6,250 nucleotides of DNA. Source: JBQCEE01 sp051960575. GTDB lineage: Bacteria; Actinomycetota; Actinomycetes; Mycobacteriales; Jatrophihabitantaceae. The translations under genes were made by a program, and so were the position numbers. The DNA lies in the NCBI RefSeq assembly GCF_051960575.1, contig NZ_JBQCEE010000315.1, positions 1 through 6,250 on the forward strand. The letters run 5' to 3'. This document shows, piece after piece, positions 1 to 6,055 of this stretch (its first letter is position 1; every line of letters starts with the position of its first letter). The notes below the pieces were generated by a model. It made no database searches. It was not told where the DNA came from and saw only the letters and a program-made list of their open reading frames with translations.

Positions 1-1
1 G

Positions 2-3000
2 AGCAGCTCGAGCATCGCCTCGGCCACCCTGAACTGGCGCGGGGGGGGCCCGGGGCGGGCGGGGCCCCCGCTGGGGACGGCCCCCCCCTCCGCGGCGCCC
101 CCCCGCGGCACCCGGCCCGGCCCCCCCGCGGCCTCGGGCGGCGCGACCAGCAAGCTCGAGATCCCGGTGCTCGGCGACTGGCGCGACGACGAGAACGACC
201 CGCTGACGTTGCAGAGCGCGAGCGTGCCCGCGGGCCAGGGCGACGTCTCGCCGACGTCCGACGGCAACCTGATCTACACCGCGCCGGCGAAGGGCTCGTC
301 GGCGTCCATCAGCTACGTGGTCGCCGACGGCTACGGCAAGACGAGCACCGCCACGATCAAGGTGACGATCCTGGCCGGCGACTCGCTCAAGGGTGTGCCG
401 CCGACGGCGCAGACCGACGTCGCGCAGGGCCTGGTCGGCCAGCCGATCACCATCGAGCCGCTCGCCAACGACCTGCCGGGCGCCGACCCGACCACCGACA
501 ACCCGCAACTGACGCTGGCCTCGGTGACGAAGCTGCCTGGCACCGAGACGCAGTTCGACAGCACCACCGGCACGGTGACCTTCACCGGCCTCACCCCGCG
601 CACCTACAAGGTGCCGTACAGCATCAGCTACGGCGCGCAGTCGGCCGCCGGCTTCATCCGCATCGACGTGCACCCGCAGACGCGGGCGGCGCTCGGCGTC
701 GTCGCGCTGCCCGACACCGCGGTGCTGCACGGCAACACCGCCTCGATCGTCGACGTGCTCGCGAACGACTACGACCAGACCGGCGCGCTGATGGCCGTGC
801 TGAGCGCCAAGGTCGAGACGCCGAACGCGCCGCTCGCGGTGTCGGTGACCGACAGCCGGTACCTGCGCCTGGTCAACACCGGTGACGCGGTCGAGGCGAA
901 CCCGGTCACGGTCAGCTACGTCGTCAGTGACGGCACGACCACGGCCACCGGCTCGGTGTCGGTCGTCGAGTTCCCGGCCGGCGGACCCGACCAGCCGGTT
1001 GCCCTGCCCGACTCGGCCGACGTCCGCGTCGGCGACTCGGTGTCGATCCCGGTGCTGCAGAACGACATCGACCCGGCCGGCGGCCAGCTCACCATCCAGC
1101 CGGGCAGCGTGACGAACCCTGGTGGGGGTGCGAGCGCCTTCGTCACCGGTTCGACCATCCGGTTCGTGGCGCCACCGACCGGTGCCGCCGGCACCGCGAC
1201 CTTCGACTACGTCGCCACGAACGGGTCCGAGAGCGACACCGGCACGGTGACCGTGCGCATCCACGCGCTGCCGAAGACGCCGGCCGACAACCTGCCGCCC
1301 GACCCGGGCGACATCACCGCCTCCACGACCGCCGGCGGCCGGGTGGTCGTGCACCTGCCGACGTCGGGCGTCGACCCCGACGGCGACTCGGTGACCTTCG
1401 CGGGCGTCACGAAGCCGGCCCCGACGCTGGGCATGGTGCTCGCGACGACCGCCAACACGCTGACCTACGAGGCGTTCCCGTCGGCGCAGACCGCGGGCAC
1501 CGACACCATCGGCTACCTGGTGCAGGACCGCTTCGGCGCGATCGGCAGCGGGCAGATCCGCATCGCCGTGCTGTCGCCCGGCCAGGCGCAACCGCCCGTC
1601 GCCGTCGACGACACGGCCGAGGGAGCGCCGCACGCCAGGCTCGCGATCAACGTGGTGGCCAACGACCTCGTGCCCGCGGGTGACGCCGTGACGGTGACCG
1701 TGCTCGACGGGTCGCACGCCCAGGTCGACCGGGCCAACCCCCACGTCATCGACGTCGACGCGCCGGCCGACCAGCAGCTGACCACCGTCGACTACCAGAT
1801 CAGCGACGGCGTCAGCGATCCGTCCGCCGCCCGGCTCACCGTCATCGGACACAGCGGCTGGGACAACGCGCCGGTGGCCGTCGACGACCAAGCCGTGCCC
1901 AAGTCGCCCGGCGACGACTTCGTCGACGTGCCGGTGCTGAAGAACGACTACGACCCCGACCGCGCCGACACGGTGAAGATCGACAAGGTGCTCGCCCCGA
2001 GCGCGACCGTCGTCGGCCAGGACGTGCACGTCACGCTGACCACCGCGCCGCAGGTGGTGCCGTACGAGATCACCGACGGCACCAAGACCGCGGTCGCCGT
2101 GATCTTCGTGCCGGCCAAGGGCTCGGGCGCGCCGTTCGTGAAGCCGAACACGGTCATCGCGGTGCCGCAGCAGGGCGCCGTGACGTTCGACATCAACCAG
2201 TACGTCGTCGACCCGAACGGCAAGCAGCTCAAGACCACGTTCGTCGGCACCCAGTTCACCGCGCCCGGCGACGCCGTCACGGTGAAGGCGGACGGGCCGT
2301 CGGTCACGCTGACCGGCGCCGCGAAGTACAACGGCCCCGGCGCGCTGACGCTGCAGGTGACCGACGGCGTGACACCGGCGACCAAGGGTGCCGTCACCGG
2401 CTGGGTCACCATCCCGCTGCAGATCGGCAAGGCGGTGCCCGTGCTGCGGTGCCCGACCGACGACGACCGGGCGCTGTACCAGGGCGGCACGCCCGAGCAC
2501 CTGCTGCTGACGCACTACTGCAATGTCTGGACGCCGCAGAACGTCAGCGAGTCGTCGGTGCGGTTCACCGCCGCGTGGTCGCCGGCGATCCCCGGCGTCG
2601 ACAAGAGCGTCGACGGGCAGACGCTCACCCTGGTGCCGACGCGCGACGCCCACGCCGGCGAGAGCGGCGCCGTCGCCATCGGTGTCGTCGGCTCGACCCA
2701 GCAACAGATCGTGCACTACCACGTGCTCAAGGTCGCGCTCGCCACCGTCTCGCCGCTGACGGTGAACGCCCGCGAGGGCAAGCCGGTGACCGTCGACGTC
2801 ACCAAGCACGTGACGACGAAGATCGGCGACCCGCAGATCAAGGTGTTGGACTGCACGCAGACCGCGGTCGGCACGGCGCCGGCGACCTGCGCGAAGAGCG
2901 GCAGCTCGGTCACCATCACGCCGAAGGAGACCGCCCGCGGCACGACGACCTTCGGTCTGCAGGTGACCGACGTGCCCGGTGACCCGACGCGCTCCGTGGC

Positions 3001-5068
3001 CGGTGCGATCACCATGACCGTGATCGGCAAGCCGGCCGCCGTCGCCTCGGTGACCGCCTACCCCGACCGGGTCAAGGGCGGCAGCGTGCGGCTGGTCTGG
3101 CCGTCGCCCGCGTACAACGGCGGCGTCCCGATCGACGGCTTCTACGTCACCTACGCGGGTTCGCCCGCGGGCGGACGTCGGTGTGCCGCGTCCGGTTGCA
3201 TCATCGACGGGCTGAAGAACGGCCAGCAGTACACGTTCACCGTGCGCACGAAGAACCTCGTCGGCGAGTACTCGCTCGGCACCGGCACGGTGTCGAACCC
3301 CGCGACGCCGGACACGAAGCCGCTCGCGCCGGCGACGGTGACGGTGGCGCCGGCCGGTGACGGCAAGCTCATGGTCAGCTGGTCGCCGGCGACCAACAAC
3401 GGCAGCGCGCTCACCAACTACTACCTGCAGATCTCGGGGCCCGACCGCTCGGGCGAGCCGCAGCCGGTCGGGCTGGGTGTCTCGAAGCTGGTCACCGGGC
3501 TGACGAACAACGACCAGTACCGCTTCCGGGTGGCGGCGGAGAACAAGGACGGTCTCGGGCCGTTCAGCGTCCCGCCCGGCACGCTCGGGCAGTCGGCCGG
3601 CAAGCCGAACCCGGTGAGCGCGCCGAGCGTGCCGGCCGAGCAGCTGACCTCGCCGCAGCCGACCGTGTCGGTGCACGTCACCTGGAACGCGCTCGCCTCG
3701 CAGGATTACAACGGCGGCCCGATCAAGTACTACTCGGTCTACCGCCGCAAGCAGGGCACGGTCGACTGGGGCGCCCCGCTGCCGAACTGCGCGCAGGTGT
3801 CGCCGGGCGTACTCGCCTGCGACGACACCGTCGACAACGACGGCACGACGTGGGAGTACGCGGTCACCGCGACGAACACGACGACGCCGGACGGCGGCGG
3901 CATGGAATCGGTGCAGGGTCCGGCGTCGTCGTTCAAGGCGGTCGGCCTGCCCGACGCGCCGACGAATGTCGAAGCCTTCGCGAGCCAAGCCGCGTTCAAT
4001 TCGGGTACGCCGGACCCCGGACCGGCCGGCGGCACCGGTGCCGGCTTCGACCAGGCGATCAAGGTGCGGTTCACCGTGCCGAAGGCGAACGGCGCGGCGC
4101 TGACCGCGATCGAGTACTCGCTCAACGGCGGTGCGTTCCAGACCCTGCAGAGCTCGTCGCTGACCCCGGGTGACACGGCGACCGGCACCATCGCCGGCCT
4201 GACCAACGGCACCGGGTACACCGTCGCGCTGCGCGCGAAGAACGAGGCGAACGAGGGCCCGCCGTCGGACGCGACCGCCGCCGAGTACCCGTACGGCGCG
4301 CCGACCACGCCGACGGCGACCGCGACGAACAACGGCAACACCGTGACCTACTCGTGGGGCGGCGGCAGCAACGGCCGTGCCGTCCGCAGCTACCTGGTCA
4401 ACATCGACGGCGGCGGCTTCGTCGACAAGGGGTCGCAGCCGGGCTCGTTCCAGGCCGACCGTGGCTACGCGGCGTCCTACTCGTTGGTGGTCTACGTGAT
4501 CGACGTCGCCGGCCAGCAGAGCCAGCAGTCGCCAACCGCGTCGGGTCGCACGCCCGACGTGCCGCCGCCCCCCGGCCTGTCGTGCAGCGGTAGCGGCAAG
4601 AATCTCAATTGCTCTTGGTCCTCGGCCGGAAATGGTCTGACCTACCGCTACCACTTCGACAACAACGGCTGGACGTCGACCGGCGGACTTTCCGCTTCGG
4701 CGACCTTCGATTACAACCAGACGCATTCGATCACCGTCGAGTCGACCGACGGTACGCATTTCTCGACGGATTCCGTCGCGAACGGTACGACCGGTTCGCC
4801 GCCGTACGCGGTCATCGTTTCCAAGGGCGCGCAGTGCGCGGGCAACTGCACGGGCTGCACCGCCAGTACGTGCTACAAGATCCACGTCCAGACCCAGAAC
4901 TTCCCGGGGAACGTCACCTGCTCGTTCAATTCCGACCACGGAAGTGCCGGCTTCATCGACCAGGTCTACGGGCCGAACGACAGCCATGACGCCGACGACT
5001 GGTACGGATATCCGAATACCTACGTGTACGTCACGTGCAACGGCGTTCAAGGCTCGGTCAAGTGGTGA
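2..5068 (+). CDS. Large modular Ig-like/fibronectin type III surface protein, 5' end missing
   Basis: This is the C-terminal part of a giant extracytoplasmic protein. The frame is open from base 2 to the TGA at 5066-5068. The first in-frame start is GTG 167, but it falls inside a domain: the residues before and after it read as one cadherin-like strand (IPVLGDWRDDENDP), so it is not the real start. Counting from 167 (1633 residues), the order is eight cadherin-like repeats (to about 755), two Ig-like modules with cysteine pairs (about 756-954), five or six FN3 modules (955-1555) and a cysteine-rich tail (1557-1633). No C-terminal membrane segment or LPXTG sorting signal is present, so any anchor or signal sequence must lie in the missing N-terminus. 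Family knowledge: relatives beside moxR genes are long and begin with a membrane anchor. The role is inferred to be structural or adhesive at the cell envelope; no enzyme domain is seen. The reading before about 140 is doubtful because of sequence quality. Confidence 0.88.
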   Translation, partial: SSSSIASATLNWRGGGPGRAGPPLGTAPPSAAPPRGTRPGPPAASGGATSKLEIPVLGDWRDDENDPLTLQSASVPAGQGDVSPTSDGNLIYTAPAKGSSASISYVVADGYGKTSTATIKVTILAGDSLKGVPPTAQTDVAQGLVGQPITIEPLANDLPGADPTTDNPQLTLASVTKLPGTETQFDSTTGTVTFTGLTPRTYKVPYSISYGAQSAAGFIRIDVHPQTRAALGVVALPDTAVLHGNTASIVDVLANDYDQTGALMAVLSAKVETPNAPLAVSVTDSRYLRLVNTGDAVEANPVTVSYVVSDGTTTATGSVSVVEFPAGGPDQPVALPDSADVRVGDSVSIPVLQNDIDPAGGQLTIQPGSVTNPGGGASAFVTGSTIRFVAPPTGAAGTATFDYVATNGSESDTGTVTVRIHALPKTPADNLPPDPGDITASTTAGGRVVVHLPTSGVDPDGDSVTFAGVTKPAPTLGMVLATTANTLTYEAFPSAQTAGTDTIGYLVQDRFGAIGSGQIRIAVLSPGQAQPPVAVDDTAEGAPHARLAINVVANDLVPAGDAVTVTVLDGSHAQVDRANPHVIDVDAPADQQLTTVDYQISDGVSDPSAARLTVIGHSGWDNAPVAVDDQAVPKSPGDDFVDVPVLKNDYDPDRADTVKIDKVLAPSATVVGQDVHVTLTTAPQVVPYEITDGTKTAVAVIFVPAKGSGAPFVKPNTVIAVPQQGAVTFDINQYVVDPNGKQLKTTFVGTQFTAPGDAVTVKADGPSVTLTGAAKYNGPGALTLQVTDGVTPATKGAVTGWVTIPLQIGKAVPVLRCPTDDDRALYQGGTPEHLLLTHYCNVWTPQNVSESSVRFTAAWSPAIPGVDKSVDGQTLTLVPTRDAHAGESGAVAIGVVGSTQQQIVHYHVLKVALATVSPLTVNAREGKPVTVDVTKHVTTKIGDPQIKVLDCTQTAVGTAPATCAKSGSSVTITPKETARGTTTFGLQVTDVPGDPTRSVAGAITMTVIGKPAAVASVTAYPDRVKGGSVRLVWPSPAYNGGVPIDGFYVTYAGSPAGGRRCAASGCIIDGLKNGQQYTFTVRTKNLVGEYSLGTGTVSNPATPDTKPLAPATVTVAPAGDGKLMVSWSPATNNGSALTNYYLQISGPDRSGEPQPVGLGVSKLVTGLTNNDQYRFRVAAENKDGLGPFSVPPGTLGQSAGKPNPVSAPSVPAEQLTSPQPTVSVHVTWNALASQDYNGGPIKYYSVYRRKQGTVDWGAPLPNCAQVSPGVLACDDTVDNDGTTWEYAVTATNTTTPDGGGMESVQGPASSFKAVGLPDAPTNVEAFASQAAFNSGTPDPGPAGGTGAGFDQAIKVRFTVPKANGAALTAIEYSLNGGAFQTLQSSSLTPGDTATGTIAGLTNGTGYTVALRAKNEANEGPPSDATAAEYPYGAPTTPTATATNNGNTVTYSWGGGSNGRAVRSYLVNIDGGGFVDKGSQPGSFQADRGYAASYSLVVYVIDVAGQQSQQSPTASGRTPDVPPPPGLSCSGSGKNLNCSWSSAGNGLTYRYHFDNNGWTSTGGLSASATFDYNQTHSITVESTDGTHFSTDSVANGTTGSPPYAVIVSKGAQCAGNCTGCTASTCYKIHVQTQNFPGNVTCSFNSDHGSAGFIDQVYGPNDSHDADDWYGYPNTYVYVTCNGVQGSVKW
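36..145. other. Extreme G/C tract with homopolymer runs at the sequence edge, probably low-quality sequence
   Basis: From 41 to 145 only five bases are A or T (72, 77, 89, 110 and 134). There are runs of eight G (41-48), eight C (81-88) and seven C (98-104 and 121-127). The plus frame of the downstream gene stays open but reads as a low-complexity Pro/Gly/Arg/Ala string, unlike the ordered beta-domain sequence that follows directly after it. A genuine Pro/Gly linker is possible. The long single-base runs and the position at the edge of the window fit sequencing or assembly error at a contig end better. The reading frame upstream of about 140 should not be trusted. Confidence 0.6.
146..2431 (+). 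other. Array of eight cadherin-like/Ig-like repeats in the large surface protein
   Basis: Eight repeats of roughly 86-101 residues are marked by a strand and loop of the form V-x-V-L-x-N-D-x-D-P. Counting residues from base 167, the Asn or its equivalent lies at 3, 101, 200, 299, 400, 499, 593 and 679. Examples are VDVLANDYDQ, IPVLQNDIDP, VPVLKNDYDP and, more diverged, GVDPDGDSV and YVVDPNGKQ. Each repeat also ends with a strand such as VSYVVSDGT, VDYQISDGVSD or LQVTDGV. These are hallmarks of the bacterial cadherin-like/Big_9-type Ig folds, where the acidic loop is thought to bind calcium between domains. The first repeat is cut by the doubtful region at the window edge. There are no cysteines in this whole part. 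The family assignment is good; calcium binding is inferred from the Asp/Asn motif. Confidence 0.8.
2432..3028 (+). other. Two Ig-like modules with cysteine pairs linking the cadherin-like array to the FN3 array
   Basis: Two beta-rich modules follow the cadherin-like array and lack the N-D-x-D-P loop. The first carries Cys762 and Cys785 in a distinctive segment (RCPTDDDRALYQ to HYCNVW). The second starts near LTVNAREGKPVTVDVTKHV and carries Cys896 and Cys908. It ends with LQVTDVPGDPTRSVAGAI, the same closing strand seen in the repeats before it, so it is probably a diverged member of the same fold. The cysteines are close enough to form disulfides within each module. The exact domain family of the first module is not recognised. 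Confidence 0.6.
3029..4831 (+). other. Array of five fibronectin type III modules plus a sixth FN3-like module
   Basis: FN3 modules begin near residues 955, 1050, 1145, 1261 and 1378 (counted from base 167), with a shorter FN3-like module at about 1471-1555. Recurring signatures are a Trp strand followed by an N-G-G loop and a Tyr strand (WPSPAYNGGVPIDGFYVTY; WSPATNNGSALTNYYLQI; YNGGPIKYYSVYRR). They also include the G-L-x-N-G-x-x-Y motif leading into an A-x-N strand (GLKNGQQYTFTVRTKN; GLTNNDQYRFRVAAEN; GLTNGTGYTVALRAKN). The third and fourth modules are longer through insertions. Cysteine pairs lie at 1006/1011, 1208/1218 and 1473/1482. Bacterial FN3 modules usually act as spacers or ligand-binding units of secreted proteins; none here has an attached catalytic domain. 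Confidence 0.85.
4832..5065 (+). other. Cysteine-rich C-terminal domain of the surface protein
   Basis: The last 77 residues hold six cysteines: four packed together (1557, 1561, 1564 and 1569, pattern C-x3-C-x2-C-x4-C) and two further on (1585 and 1624). Between them lies a beta-rich segment with NFPGNVTCSFNS, and the chain ends with YVYVTCNGVQGSVKW. A similar Cys-rich tail, with an N-F-P-x-x-x-x-C strand and a C-terminal C-N-G-V-x-G-x-x-x-W, is familiar to me from the ends of other actinobacterial surface proteins; this is from memory and not from a search. Codon use here is less GC-rich at third positions than in the rest of the gene. The function is unknown. A disulfide-stabilised end cap or binding module is an inference. 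Confidence 0.65.
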
Positions 5069-5073
5069 GAGGA
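5067..5073 (+). promoter_or_regulatory. Ribosome binding site of the moxR-family gene
   Basis: The purine run GAGAGGA overlaps the TGA stop of the surface protein gene and ends 8 bases before ATG 5082. This is good Shine-Dalgarno spacing. It decides the start at 5082 over the in-frame upstream ATGs (for example 4944), which would give a nonsense leader overlapping the preceding gene. The overlap with the upstream stop suggests translational coupling. Confidence 0.75.
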
Positions 5074-5081
5074 AGCCAGAA

Positions 5082-6050
5082 ATGACCATTTCGCAGGACC
5101 AGGTGCAGTGGTTCGCTGCCACCTTCAACAAGATGGCCGACAACGTCGGCAAGGCGGTGCTCGGGAAGCCGCACGTAGTGCGACTCGCGCTGACGTGCAT
5201 GCTGTCCGAGGGCCACCTGCTGCTCGAGGACTTTCCGGGCACGGGCAAGACCAGTCTGGCGCGTGCGCTGGCGGCGACCGTGCAGGGCACGAACAGCCGC
5301 ATCCAGTTCACGCCCGACCTGCTGCCGTCCGACATCACCGGCGTCACGATCTACGACCAGCAGAAGGGCACGTTCGACTTTCACCCGGGCCCGATCTTCT
5401 CGACGATCGTGCTGGCCGACGAGATCAACCGTGCCTCGCCGAAGACGCAGTCGGCGCTGCTCGAGGTGATGGAGGAGGGGCGGGTCACCGTCGACGGCGT
5501 GCCGCACCCGGTGGGCCGTCCGTTCATGGTCATCGCGACGCAGAACCCGATCGAGCAGGCCGGCACCTACCGGCTGCCCGAGGCGCAGCTCGACCGCTTC
5601 CTCATGAAGACCAGCGTGGGGTACCCCGACCACGACGACACCGTCGCGCTGCTGCTCGACGCGAAGACCCGTGACCGCACGGCGGCCCTCGAGCCGGTGA
5701 TCACCGCCAATGCGGTGGCGCAGATGAGCGCGCTCGCCGACGAGGTGCACCTCGACCCGTCGGTGGCCGCGTACGTCAGCCGGCTGGCCGAGGAGTCGCG
5801 CCGGCACCCGCAGACCAAGCTCGGCCTGTCCGTGCGCGGCTGCCTGGCCTACATCCGTTGCGCCAAGACCTGGGCCGCTGCCGACGGACGCAACTACGTC
5901 GTGCCCGACGACATCAAGGAGCTGGCCGTGCCGGTGCTCGGGCACCGTGTGCTGCTCGATGCCGAGGCGCAGTTCGCCGGCGTCACGGTCGAGCAGGTCA
6001 TCGGGCAGATCCTCGCCGACGTCGCGCCGCCGAGCGAGCGGGCGGCCTGA
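5082..6050 (+). CDS. MoxR-family AAA+ ATPase
   Basis: This is a complete 322-residue cytoplasmic AAA+ ATPase of the MoxR family, at the usual family length. Walker A is EDFPGTGKTS (Lys56, Thr57). The MoxR signature F-T-P-D-L-L-P-S-D-I-T-G is at 77-87. Walker B is STIVLADEINRASPKTQ (Asp113, Glu114). Sensor 1 is IATQNPIEQAGTY (Asn155), followed by LPEAQLDRF with the likely Arg finger at 172. The sensor 2 region reads GLSVRG (Arg252), a variant of the common G-A-S-P-R-A. The C-terminal lid contains VPDDIKELAVPVLGHR. All key residues are present, so the enzyme should be active. MoxR proteins act as chaperone-like ATPases that remodel partner proteins, typically von Willebrand A-type proteins encoded next door. 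The next gene fits such a DUF58 partner. The start at ATG 5082 is set by the strong ribosome binding site. The specific substrate cannot be read from the sequence; an action on the DUF58 protein or on envelope assembly is inferred. Confidence 0.95.
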   Translation: MTISQDQVQWFAATFNKMADNVGKAVLGKPHVVRLALTCMLSEGHLLLEDFPGTGKTSLARALAATVQGTNSRIQFTPDLLPSDITGVTIYDQQKGTFDFHPGPIFSTIVLADEINRASPKTQSALLEVMEEGRVTVDGVPHPVGRPFMVIATQNPIEQAGTYRLPEAQLDRFLMKTSVGYPDHDDTVALLLDAKTRDRTAALEPVITANAVAQMSALADEVHLDPSVAAYVSRLAEESRRHPQTKLGLSVRGCLAYIRCAKTWAAADGRNYVVPDDIKELAVPVLGHRVLLDAEAQFAGVTVEQVIGQILADVAPPSERAA

Positions 6051-6055
6051 CGCGC

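Noticed and set aside
1948..2490. Minus-strand open frame (180 codons) inside the surface protein gene
   Set aside because: The plus frame here encodes clear cadherin-like repeats; the minus product has no recognisable motif and is a typical high-GC shadow.
2449..2982. Plus-strand overlapping open frame (177 codons) rich in Arg
   Set aside because: It is the +1 shifted reading of the surface protein gene and gives a low-complexity Arg/Ala/Asp string, as expected from GC-rich codons.
3739..4341. Minus-strand open frame (200 codons) opposite FN3 modules
   Set aside because: It begins with a hydrophobic stretch that could pass for a signal peptide, but the opposite strand carries well-formed FN3 motifs, and the product has no domain I recognise.
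4944..5081. An upstream start for the MoxR protein, adding 46 residues
   Set aside because: The extra residues are a Thr/Ser/Arg-rich out-of-frame reading of the preceding gene's tail, while ATG 5082 has a well-spaced ribosome binding site and gives the usual family length.
5069..5081. Terminator or promoter between the surface protein gene and moxR
   Set aside because: Only 13 bases separate the genes and they are taken up by the ribosome binding site; no hairpin is visible.
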